Positions 1 through 9,753 of a DNA stretch of 64,000 nucleotides are shown here, in pieces. This stretch comes from Taudactylus pleione (Eukaryota; Chordata; Amphibia; Anura; Myobatrachidae): NCBI GenBank assembly GCA_031769625.1, contig JAUIMM010002560.1, positions 744,001 to 808,000 of the forward strand. The letters are read 5' to 3'. Every line of letters begins with the position of its first letter. Position 1 is the first letter of the stretch. The notes below the pieces were generated by a model. That model searched no databases and was not told the origin of the DNA. It saw nothing but the letters and a program-made list of their open reading frames with translations. A program made the translations under genes and the position numbers.

Positions 1-736
1 TTGCTTTCAATGCATTTTGGCCTAAAACGTGCATTTGCTGTTTTCTCTTAAACGCAACATGGGAGAAAAACCATTTCACATCATAATTGTGGGTCTTGGT
101 CTTCAACACATCCAGTGAAATTTTGAGCTGTCTGTGTTTGCTACAAGAGGAGTTAACACAAAGTTTGCGCTTTTGTTGTTTCTATTGCTTTCAATGCATT
201 TTGGCCTAAAATGAGCAATTGCTGTTTTCTCTTAAATGCAAAATGGGGGAAAAACCATTTCACATCACATTTGTGGGTCTTGGTCTTCAACACATCCAGT
301 GAAATTTTGAGCTGTCTGTGTTTACTACAAGAGGAGATAACACAAAGTATGCGCTTTTGTTGTTTCCATTGCTTTCAATGCATTTTGGCCTAAAACGTGC
401 ATTTGCTCTTTTCTCTTAAACGCAACATGGGAGAAAAACCATTTCACATCACATTTGTGGGTCTTGGTCTTCAACACATCCAGTGAAATTTTGAGCTGTC
501 TGTGTTTGCTACAAGAGGAGATATCACAAAGTATGCGCTTTTGTTGTTTCCATTGCTTTCAATGCATTTTGGCCTAAAACGTGCATTTGCTGTTTTCTCT
601 TAAACGCAACATGGGAGAAAACCCATTTCACATCATAATTGTTGGTCTTGGTCTTCAACACATCCAGTGAAATTTTGAGCTGTCTGTGTTTGCCACAAGA
701 GGAGTTAACACAAAGTTTGCGCTTTTGATGTTTCCA
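1..736 (+). repeat. Partial HOR cassette 1 at the left edge (4 monomers)
   Basis: The first four monomers match the second to fifth positions of cassette 1: a TAATTG/GTTAAC unit, an ATGAGC unit with TTTACTACAAG, a GATATCAC unit, and a unit with GAAAACCC, GCCACAAG and TTTTGATG. The third unit lacks the usual GAGCAGTC variant. The cassette is probably cut by the window edge, with the remainder to the left. A class B monomer with GATATCTC (737-920) separates it from the next cassette. Confidence 0.7.
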
Positions 737-1104
737 TTGCTTTCAATGCATTTTGGCCTAAAACGAGCAATTGCTGTTTTCTCTTATACGCAAAATGGGG
801 GAAAAACCATTTCACATCACATTTGTGGGTCTTGGTCTTCAACACATCCAGTGAAATTTTGAGCTGTCTGTGTTTGCTACAAGAGGAGATATCTCAAAGT
901 ATGCGCTTTTGTTGTTTCCATTGCTTTCAATGCATTTTGGCCTAAAACGTGCATTTGCTGTTTTCTCTTAAATGCAACATGGGAGAAAAACCATTTCACA
1001 TCACATTTGTGGGTCTTCGTCATCAACACATCCAGTGAAATTTTGAGCTGTCTGTGTTTGCTACAAGAGGAGATAACACAAAGTATGTGCTTTTGTTGTT
1101 TCCA

Positions 1105-1288
1105 TTGCTTTCAATGCATTTTGGCCTAAAACGTGCATTTGCTGTTTTCTCTTAAACGCAACATGGGAGAAAAACCATTTCACATCATAATTGTGGGTCT
1201 TGGTCTTCAACACATCCAGTGAAATTTTGAGCTGTCTGTGTTTGCTACAAGAGGAGTTAACACAAAGTTTGCGCTTTTGTTGTTTCCA
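1105..1288 (+). repeat. Class A monomer, representative copy
   Basis: This copy shows the class A signature: GGCCTAAAACGTGCATTTGC, then AAACGCAACATGGGAG. It carries the TAATTG form of the variable block after CATTTCACATCA, and the GAGTTAACAC form (with the hexamer GTTAAC) near its end. Class A is the more frequent class. Its members differ mainly at four places: the base after the AAAC in AAACGTG, AAACGC versus AAATGC or AACAGC, the CATTT/TATTT/TAATT/TCATT block, and the GATAAC/GATATC/GTTAAC block. The start is arbitrary and follows the phase TTGCTTTCAA used for all units here. Confidence 0.9.
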
Positions 1289-1840
1289 TTGCTTTCAATG
1301 CATTTTGGCCTAAAATGAGCAATTGCTGTTTTCTCTTAAATACAAAATGGGGGAAAAACCATTTCACATCACATTTGTGGGTCTTGGTCTTCAACACATC
1401 CAGTGAAATTTTGAGCTGTCTGTGTTTACTACAAGAGGAGATAACACAAAGTATGCGCTTTTGTTGTTTCCATTGCTTTCAATGCATTTTGGCCTAAAAC
1501 GTGCATTTGTTGTTTTCTCTTAAAAGCAACATGGGAGAAAAACCATTTCACATCACATTTGTGGGTCTTGGTCTTCAACACATCCAGTGAAATTTTGAGC
1601 AGTCTGTGTTTGCTACAAGAGGAGATATCACAAAGTATGTGCTTTTGTTGTTTCCATTGCTTTCAATGCATTTTGGCCTAAAACGTGCATTTGCTGTTTT
1701 CTCTTAAACGCAACATGGGAGAAAACCTATTTCACATCATAATTGTGGGTCTTGGTCTTCAACACATCCAGTGAAATTTTGAGCTGTCTGTGTTTGCCAC
1801 AAGAGGAGTTAACACAAAGTTTGCGCTTTTGATGTTTCCA

Positions 1841-2024
1841 TTGCTTTCAATGCATTTTGGCCTAAAACGAGCAATTGCTGTTTTCTCTTAAACGCAAAAT
1901 GGGGGAAAAACCATTTCACATCACATTTGTGGGTCTTGGTCTTCAACACATCCAGTGAAATTTTGAGCTGCCTGTGTTTGCTACAAGAGGAGATAACACA
2001 AAGTTTGAGCTTTTGTTGTTTCCA
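1841..2024 (+). repeat. Class B monomer, representative copy
   Basis: Class B is recognised by AAACGAGCAATTGCTG in place of AAACGTGCATTTGCTG, and by AAAATGGGGG in place of AACATGGGAG. The change creates the perfect 10-bp palindrome AGCAATTGCT, which class A lacks. A B subclass has AACACGGGGG or GAAACACGGG instead (for example near 4090 and 5760). B monomers usually occur singly between runs of one to several A monomers. The classes probably go back to an ancestral two-type array later expanded as larger units; that history is inferred. Confidence 0.88.
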
Positions 2025-2392
2025 TTGCTTTCAATGCATTTTGGCCAAAAACGTGCATTTGCTGTTTTCTCTTAAACGCAACATGGGAGAAAAACCATTT
2101 CACATCATATTTGTGGGTCTTGGTCTTCAAAACATCCAGTGAAATTTTGAGCTGTCTGTGTTTGCTACAAGTGGAGATAACACAAAGCATGCGCTTTTGT
2201 TGTTTCCATTGCTTTCAATGCATTTTGGCCTAAAACGAGCAATTGCTGTTTTCTCTTAAACGAAACACAGGGGAAAAACCATTTCACATCACATTTGTGG
2301 GTCTTGGTCTTCAACACATCCAGTGAAATTTTGAGCTGTCTGTGTTTGCTACAAGAGGAGATATCTCAAAGTATGCGCTTTTGTTGTTTCCA

Positions 2393-2577
2393 TTGCTTTC
2401 AATGCATTTTGGAATAAAAACGTGCATTTGCTGTTTTCTCTTAAATGCAACATGGGAGAAAAACCATTTCACATCACATTTGTGGGTCTTGGTCTTCAAC
2501 ACATCCAGTGAAATTTTGAGCTGTCTGTGTTTGCTAGAAGAGGAGATATCACAAAGTATGCGCTTTTGCTGTTTCCA
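2393..2577 (+). other. Monomer with 1-bp insertion
   Basis: The conserved GGCCTAAAACG reads GGAATAAAAACG here, so this monomer is 185 bp and shifts the phase by +1. The change also creates the only AATAAA hexamer I noticed in the array (2413-2418). There is no gene for it to serve, so it is probably incidental. The change is private to cassette 1 copy 1; the equivalent monomers near 19.7, 22.1, 28.7, 38.5 and 46.9 kb have the normal sequence. Confidence 0.85.
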
Positions 2578-3497
2578 TTGCTTTCAATGCATTTTGGCCT
2601 AAAACGTGCATTTGCTGTTTTCTCTTAAACGCAACGTGGGAGAAAAACCATTTCACATCATATTTGTGGGTCTTGGTCTTCAACACATCCAGTGAAATTT
2701 TGAGCTGTGTGTGTTTGCTACAAGAGGAGATAACACAAAGTATGCGCTTTTGTTGTTTCCATTGCTTTCAATGCATTTTGGCCTAAAACGTGCATTTGCT
2801 GTTTTCTCTTAACAGCAACATGGGAGAAAAACCATTTCACATCACATTTGTGGGTCTTGGTCTTCAACACATCCAGTGAAATTTTGAGCTGTCTGTGTTT
2901 GCTACAAGAGGAGATATCACAAAGTATGCGCTTTTGTTGTTTCCATTGCTTTCAATGCATTTTGGCCTAAAACGTGCATTTGCTGTTTTCTCTTAAATGC
3001 AACATGGGAGAAAAACCATTTCACATCATAATTGTGGGTCTTGGTTTTCAACACATCCAGTGAAATTTTGAGCTGTCTGTGTTTGCCACAAGAGGAGTTA
3101 ACACAAAGTTTGCGCTTTTGTTGTTTCCATTGCTTTCAATGCATTTTGGCCTAAAACGAGCAATTGCTGTTTTCTCTTAAACACAAAATGGGGGAAAAAC
3201 CATTTCACATCACATTTGTGGGTCTTGGTCTTCAACACATCCAGTGAAATTTTGAGCTTTCTGTGTTTGCTACAAGTGGAGATAACACAAAGTTTGAGCT
3301 TTTGTTGTTTCCATTGCTTTCAATGCATTTTGGCCTAAAACGTGCATTTGCTGTTTTCTCTTAAACGCAACATGGGAGAAAAACCATTTCACATCATATT
3401 TGTGGGTCTTGGTCTTCAAAACATCCAGTGAAATTTTGAGCTGTCTGTGTTTGCTACAAGTGGAGATAACACAAAGTATGCGCTTTTGTTGTTTCCA

Positions 3498-5705
3498 TTG
3501 CTTTCAATGCATTTTGGCCTAAAACGAGCAATTGCTGTTTTCTCTTAAACGCAACACGGGGGAAAAACCATTTCACATCACATTTGTGGGTATTGGTCTT
3601 CAACATATCCAGTGAAATTTTGAGTTGTCTGTGTTTGCTACAAGAGGAGATAACAAAAAGTTTGAGCTTTTGTTGTTTCCATTGCTTTCAATGCATTTTG
3701 GCCTAAAACAAGCAATTGCTGTTTTCTCTTAAACGCAAAATGGGGGAAAAACCATTTCACATCACATTTGTGGGTCTTGGTCTTCAACACATCCAGTAAA
3801 ATTTTGAGCTGTCTGTGTTTGCTACAAGAGGAGATAACACAAAGTTTGAGCTTTTGTTGTTTCCATTGCTTTCAATGCATTTTGGCCTAAAACGTGCATT
3901 TGCTGTTTTCTCTTAAACGCAACATGGGAGAAAAACCATTTCACATCATATTTGTGGGTATTGGTCTTCAAAACATCCAGTGAAATTTTGAGCTGTCTGT
4001 GTTTGCTACAAGTGGAGATAACACAAAGTATGCGCTTTTGTTGTTTCCATTGCTTTCAATGCATTTTGGCCTAAAACGAGCAATTGCTGTTTTCTCTTAA
4101 ACGAAACACGGGGGAAAAACCATTTCACATCACATTTGTGGGTCTTGGTCTTCAACACATCCAGTGAAATTTTGAGCTGTCTGTGTTTGCTACAAGAGGA
4201 GATATCTCAAAGTATGCGCTTTTGTTGTTTCCATTGCTTTCAATGCATTTTGGCCTAAAACGTGCATTTGCTGTTTTCTCTTAAATGCAACATGGGAGAA
4301 AAACCATTTCACATCACATTTGTGGGTCTTGGTCTTCAACACATCCGGTGAAATTTTGAGCTGTCTGTGTTTGCTACAAGAGGAGATATCACAAAGTATG
4401 CGCTTTTGTTGTTTCCATTGCTTTCAATGCATTTTGGCCTAAAACGTGCATTTGCTGTTTTCTCTTAAACGCAACGTGGGAGAAAAACCATTTCACATCA
4501 TATTTGTGGGTCTTGGTCTTCAACACATCCAGTGAAATTTTGAGCTGTGTGTGTTTGCTACAAGAGGAGATAACACAAAGTATGCGCTTTTGTTGTTTCC
4601 ATTGCTTTCAATGCATTTTGGCCTAAAACGTGCATTTGCTGTTTTCTCTTAACAGCAACATGGGAGAAAAACCATTTCACATCACATTTGTGGGTCTTGG
4701 TCTTCAACACATCCAGTGAAATTTTGAGCTGTCTGTGTTTGCTACAAGAGGAGATATCACAAAGTATGCGCTTTTGTTGTTTCCATTGCTTTCAATGCAT
4801 TTTGGCCTAAAACGTGCATTTGCTGTTTTCTCTTAAACGCAACATAGGAGAAAAACCATTTCACATCATCATTGTGGGTCTTGGTCTTCAACACATCCAG
4901 TGAAATTTTGAGCTGTCTGTGTTTGCCACAAGAGGAGTTAACACAAAGTTTGCGCTTTTGATGTTTCCATTGCTTTCAATGCATTTTGGCCTAAAACAAG
5001 CAATTGCTGTTTTCTCTTAAACGCAAAATGGGGGAAAAACCATTTCACATCACATTTGTGGGTCTTGGTCTTCAACACATCCAGTGAAATTTTGAGCTGT
5101 CTGTGTTTGCTACAAGAGGAGATAACACAAAGTTTGAGCTTTTGTTGTTTCCATTGCTTTCAATGCATTTTGGCCTAAAACGTGCATTTGCTGTTTTCTC
5201 TTAAACGCAACATGGGAGAAAAACCATTTCACATCATATTTGTGGGTCTTGGTCTTCAAAACATCCAGTGAAATTTTGAGCTGTCTGTGTTTGTTACAAG
5301 TGGAGATAACACAAAGTATGCGCTTTTGTTGTTTCCATTGCTTTCAATGCATTTTGGCCTAAAACGTGCAATTGCTGTTTTCTCTTAAACACAAAATGGG
5401 GGAAAAACCATTTCACATCACATTTGTGGGTCTTGGTCTTCAACACATCCAGTGAAATTTTGAGCTTTCTGTGTTTGCTACAAGTGGAGATAACACAAAG
5501 TTTGAGCTTTTGTTGTTTCCATTGCTTTCAATGCATTTTGGCCTAAAACGTGCATTTGCTGTTTTCTCTTAAACGCAACATGGGAGAAAAACCATTTCAC
5601 ATCATATTTGTGGGTCTTGGTCTTCAAAACATCCAGTGAAATTTTGAGCTGTCTGTGTTTGCTACAAGTGGAGATAACACAAAGTATGCGCTTTTGTTGT
5701 TTCCA
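3498..5705 (+). repeat. HOR cassette 2, copy 1 (12 monomers)
   Basis: This 2208-bp block has the following markers in order: GGTATTGG with ACATATCC (about 3604) and GATAACAAAAAG; AAGCAATT with CCAGTAAAAT; TATTTG with GGTATTGG and AAAACATCC; GAAACACGGG with GATATCTC; CATCCGGTG; ACGTGGGAG with GTGTGTG; TTAACAGC; CATAGGAG with TCATTG and TTTTGATG; AAGCAATT with TTTGAGC; GTTACAAG; GTGCAATT with GAGCTTTC; and an AAAACATCC unit. The next ACATATCC monomer is exactly 2208 bp downstream, which fixes the 12-monomer period. Confidence 0.85.
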
Positions 5706-7177
5706 TTGCTTTCAATGCATTTTGGCCTAAAACGAGCAATTGCTGTTTTCTCTTAAACGCAACACGGGGGAAAAACCATTTCACATCACATTTGTGGGTA
5801 TTGGTCTTCAACATATCCAGTGAAATTTTGAGTTGTCTGTGTTTGCTACAAGAGGAGATAACAAAAAGTTTGAGCTTTTGTTGTTTCCATTGCTTTCAAT
5901 GCATTTTGGCCTAAAACAAGCAATTGCTGTTTTCTCTTAAACTCAAAATGGGGGAAAAACCATTTCACATCACATTTGTGGGTCTTGGTCTTCAACACAT
6001 CCAGTAAAATTTTGAGCTGTCTGTGTTTGCTACAAGAGGAGATAACACAAAGTTTGAGCTTTTGTTGTTTCCATTGCTTTCAATGCATTTTGGCCTAAAA
6101 CGTGCATTTGCTGTTTTCTCTTAAACGCAACATGGGAGAAAAACCATTTCACATCATATTTGTGGGTATTGGTCTTCAAAACATCCAGTGAAATTTTGAG
6201 CTGTCTGTGTTTGCTACAAGTGGAGATAACACAAAGTATGCGCTTTTGTTGTTTCCATTGCTTTCAATGCATTTTGGCCTAAAACGAGCAATTGCTGTTT
6301 TCTCTTAAACGAAACACGGGGGAAAAACCATTTCACATCACATTTGTGGGTCTTGGTCTTCAACACATCCAGTGAAATTTTGAGCTGTCTGTGTTTGCTA
6401 CAAGAGGAGATATCTCAAAGTATGCGCTTTTGTTGTTTCCATTGCTTTCAATGCATTTTGGCCTAAAACGTGCATTTGCTGTTTTCTCTTAAACGCAACG
6501 TGGGAGAAAAATCATTTCACATCATATTTGTGGGTCTTGGTCTTCAACACATCCAGTGAAATTTTGAGCTGTGTGTGTTTGCTACAAGAGGAGATAACAC
6601 AAAGTATGCGCTTTTGTTGTTTCCATTGCTTTCAATGCATTTTGGCCTAAAACGTGCATTTGCTGTTTTCTCTTAACAGCAACATGGGAGAAAAACCATT
6701 TCACATCACATTTGTGGGTCTTGGTCTTCAACACATCCAGTGAAATTTTGAGCTGTCTGTGTTTGCTACAAGAGGAGATATCACAAAGTATGCGCTTTTG
6801 TTGTTTCCATTGCTTTCAATGCATTTTGGCCTAAAACGTGCATTTGCTGTTTTCTCTTAAACGCAACATAGGAGAAAAATCATTTCACATCATCATTGTG
6901 GGTCTTGGTCTTCAACACATCCAGTGAAATTTTGAGCTGTCTGTGTTTGCCACAAGAGGAGTTAACACAAAGTTTGCGCTTTTGATGTTTCCATTGCTTT
7001 CAATGCATTTTGGCCTAAAACAAGCAATTGCTGTTTTCTCTTAAACGCAAAATGGGGGAAAAACCATTTCACATCACATTTGTGGGTCTTGGTCTTCAAC
7101 ACATCCAGTGAAATTTTGAGCTGTCTGTGTTTGCTACAAGAGGAGATAACACAAAGTTTGAGCTTTTGTTGTTTCCA
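5706..7177 (+). repeat. HOR cassette 2, copy 2, shortened (8 monomers)
   Basis: This block repeats copy 1 at a shift of 2208 bp through the GATATCTC monomer. From the GTGTGTG monomer onward the shift drops to 2024 bp, so the CATCCGGTG monomer (4234-4417 in copy 1) has been lost. Markers from ACATATCC to AAGCAATT are otherwise in the same order. After 7177 it switches to a different monomer series. Sequence matching copy 1 actually begins slightly earlier, near 5378 (against 3170), in the ACACAAAATGGGGG monomers. Confidence 0.8.
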
Positions 7178-9753
7178 TTGCTTTCAATGCATTTTGGCCT
7201 AAAACGTGCATTTGCTGTTTTCTCTTAAATGCAACATGGGAGAAAAACCATTTCACATCATATTTGTGGGTCTTGGTCTTCAAAACATCCAGTGAAATTT
7301 TGAGCTGTCTGTGTTTGCTACAAGTGGAGATAACACAAAGTATACGCTTTTGTTGTTTCCATTGCTTTCAATGCATTTTGGCCTAAAACGAGCAATTGCT
7401 GTTTTCTCTTAAACGCAACACGGGGGAAAAACCATTTCACATCACATTTCTGGGTCTTGGTCTTCAACACATCCAGTGAAATTTTGAGCTGTCTGTGTTT
7501 GCTACAAGAGGAGATATCACAAAGTATGCGCTTTTGTTGTTTCCATTGCTTTCAATGCATATTGGCCTAAAACGTGCAATTGCTGTTTTCTCTTAAACGC
7601 AACATGGGAGAAAAACCATTTCACATCACATTTGTGGGTCTTCGTCATCAACACATCCAGTGAAATTTTGAGCTGTCTGTGTTTGCTACAAGAGGAGATA
7701 ACACAAAGTATGTGCTTTTGTTGTTTCCATTGCTTTCAATGCATTTTGGCCTAAAACGTGCATTTGCTGTTTTCTCTTAAACGCAACATGGGAGAAAAAC
7801 CATTTCACATCATAATTGTGGGTCTTGGTCTTCAACACATCCAGTGAAATTTTGAGCTGTCTGTGTTTACTACAAGAGGAGATAACACAAAGTATGCGCT
7901 TTTGTTGTTTCCATTGCTTTCAATGCATTTTGGCCTAAAACGTGCATTTGCTGTTTTCTCTTAAACGCAACATGGGAGAAAAACCATTTCACATCACATT
8001 TGTGGGTCTTGGTCTTCAACACATCCAGTGAAATTTTGAGCAGTCTGTGTTTGCTACAAGAGGAGATATCACAAAGTATGCGCTTTTGTTGTTTCCATTG
8101 CTTTCAATGCATTTTGGCCTAAAACGTGCATTTGCTGTTTTCTCTTAAACGCAACATGGGAGAAAACCCATTTCACATCATAATTGTGGGTCTTGGTCTT
8201 CAACACATCCAGTGAAATTTTGAGCTGTCTGTGTTTGCCACAAGAGGAGTTAACACAAAGTTTGCTCTTTTGATGTTTCCATTGCTTTCAATGCATTTTG
8301 GCCTAAAACGAGCAATTGCTGTTTTCTCTTAAACGCAAAATGGGGGAAAAACCATTTCACATCACATTTGTGGGTCTTGGTCTTCAACACATCCAATGAA
8401 ATTTTGAGCTGTCTGTGTTTGCTACAAGAGGAGATAACACAAAGTTTGAGCTTTTGTTGTTTCCATTGCTTTCAATGCATTTTGGCCTAAAACGTGCATT
8501 TGCTGTTTTCTCTTAAACGCAACATGGGAGAAAAACCATTTCACATCATATTTGTGGGTCTTGGTCTTCAAAACATCCAGTGAAATTTTGAGCTGTCTGT
8601 GTTTGCTACAAGTGGAGATAACACAAGGTATGCGCTTTTGTTGTTTCCATTGCTTTCAATGCATTTTGGCCTAAAACGAACAATTGCTGTTTTCTCTTAA
8701 AAACAACACGGGGGAAAAACCATTTCACATCACATTTGTGGGTCTTGGTCTTCAACACATCCAGTGAAATTTTGAGCTGTCTGTGTTTGCTACAAGAGGA
8801 GATATCACAAAGTATGCGCTTTTGTTGTTTCCATTGCTTTCAATGCATTTTGGCCTAAAACGTGCATTTGCTGTTTTCTCTTAAATGCAACATGGGAGAA
8901 AAACCATTTCACATCACATTTGTGGGTCTTCGTCATCAACACATCCAGTGAAATTTTGAGCTGTCTGTGTTTGCTACAAGAGGAGATAACACAAAGTATG
9001 TGCTTTTGTTGTTTCCATTGCTTTCAATGCATTTTGGCCTAAAACGTGCATTTGCTGTTTTCTCTTAAACGCAACATGGGAGAAAAACCATTTCACATCA
9101 TAATTGTGGGTCTTGGTCTTCAACACATCCAGTGAAATTTTGAGCTGTCTGTGTTTGCTACAAGAGGAGTTAACACAAAGTTTGCGCTTTTGTTGTTTCC
9201 ATTGCTTTCAATGCATTTTGGCCTAAAATGAGCAATTGCTGTTTTCTCTTAAATACAAAATGGGGGAAAAACCATTTCACATCACATTTGTGGGTCTTGG
9301 TCTTCAACACATCCAGTGAAATTTTGAGCTGTCTGTGTTTACTACAAGAGGAGATAACACAAAGTATGCGCTTTTGTTGTTTCCATTGCTTTCAATGCAT
9401 TTTGGCCTAAAACGTGCATTTGTTGTTTTCTCTTAAACGCAACATGGGAGAAAAACCATTTCACATCACATTTGTGGGTCTTGGTCTTCAACACATCCAG
9501 TGAAATTTTGAGCAGTCTGTGTTTGCTACAAGAGGAGATATCACAAAGTATGCGCTTTTGTTGTTTCCATTGCTTTCAATGCATTTTGGCCTAAAACGTG
9601 CATTTGCTGTTTTCTCTTAAACGCAACATGGGAGAAAACCCATTTCACATCATAATTGTGGGTCTTGGTCTTCAACACATCCAGTGAAATTTTGAGCTGT
9701 CTGTGTTTGCCACAAGAGGAGTTAACACAAAGTTTGCGCTTTTGATGTTTCCA
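7178..9753 (+). repeat. Linker block sharing cassette 1's first half (14 monomers)
   Basis: The block begins with a TATACGC monomer, a CACGGGG unit with ATTTCTGGG, and a GCATATTGG unit with CTTCGTCATC. Next come TAATTG with TTTACTAC, GAGCAG, GCCACAAG, CCAATGAAAT, ACAAGGTATG and CGAACAATT units. The series then restarts with a second CTTCGTCATC, followed by GTTAAC, ATGAGC (9228), GAGCAG and GCCACAAG. The entire stretch to about 9747 recurs collinearly at 25764-28331, shift 18584 bp (101 x 184). Shorter parts recur near 13250-13801 and 16930-18401. Confidence 0.85.

Larger units (their letters stand above)
921..3313 (+). repeat. HOR cassette 1, copy 1 (13 monomers, +1 bp)
   Basis: Thirteen monomers carry the cassette 1 markers in order: CTTCGTCATC (about 1016), TAATTG with GTTAAC, ATGAGC (1315), GAGCAG, GCCACAAG with TTTTGATG, a class B unit ending TTTGAGC, GCATGCGC (about 2188), GATATCTC, GCTAGAAG with TTTTGCTG, GTGTGTG, TTAACAGC, GGTTTTC, and ACACAAAATGGGGG with GAGCTTTC. 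It contains the extra B monomer (1841-2024) missing from most later copies. It lacks the CTTGCATT monomer that they have. One monomer has a private 1-bp insertion near 2413-2420. Confidence 0.85.

Noticed and set aside
211..393. Recurring 60-codon plus-strand open frames starting MSNCCFLL or MCICCFLL, and related minus-strand frames of 61-71 codons
   Set aside because: They are the same segment of the satellite monomer read again at 1315, 9228, 18796, 21188, 27812 and other sites. They appear only where a CpG to TpG change makes an ATG, and they end where the monomer's frame shift brings in a stop. There is no codon bias, no promoter and no similarity I can recognise.
1000..1030. CTTCGTCATC monomers as a CENP-B box
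   Set aside because: TTCG is present, but the required A and CGGG at the fixed spacing downstream are missing (TTCGTCATCAACACATC).
2413..2418. AATAAA as a polyadenylation signal
   Set aside because: It occurs once, as a by-product of an insertion in a single monomer, with no transcript or coding region associated.
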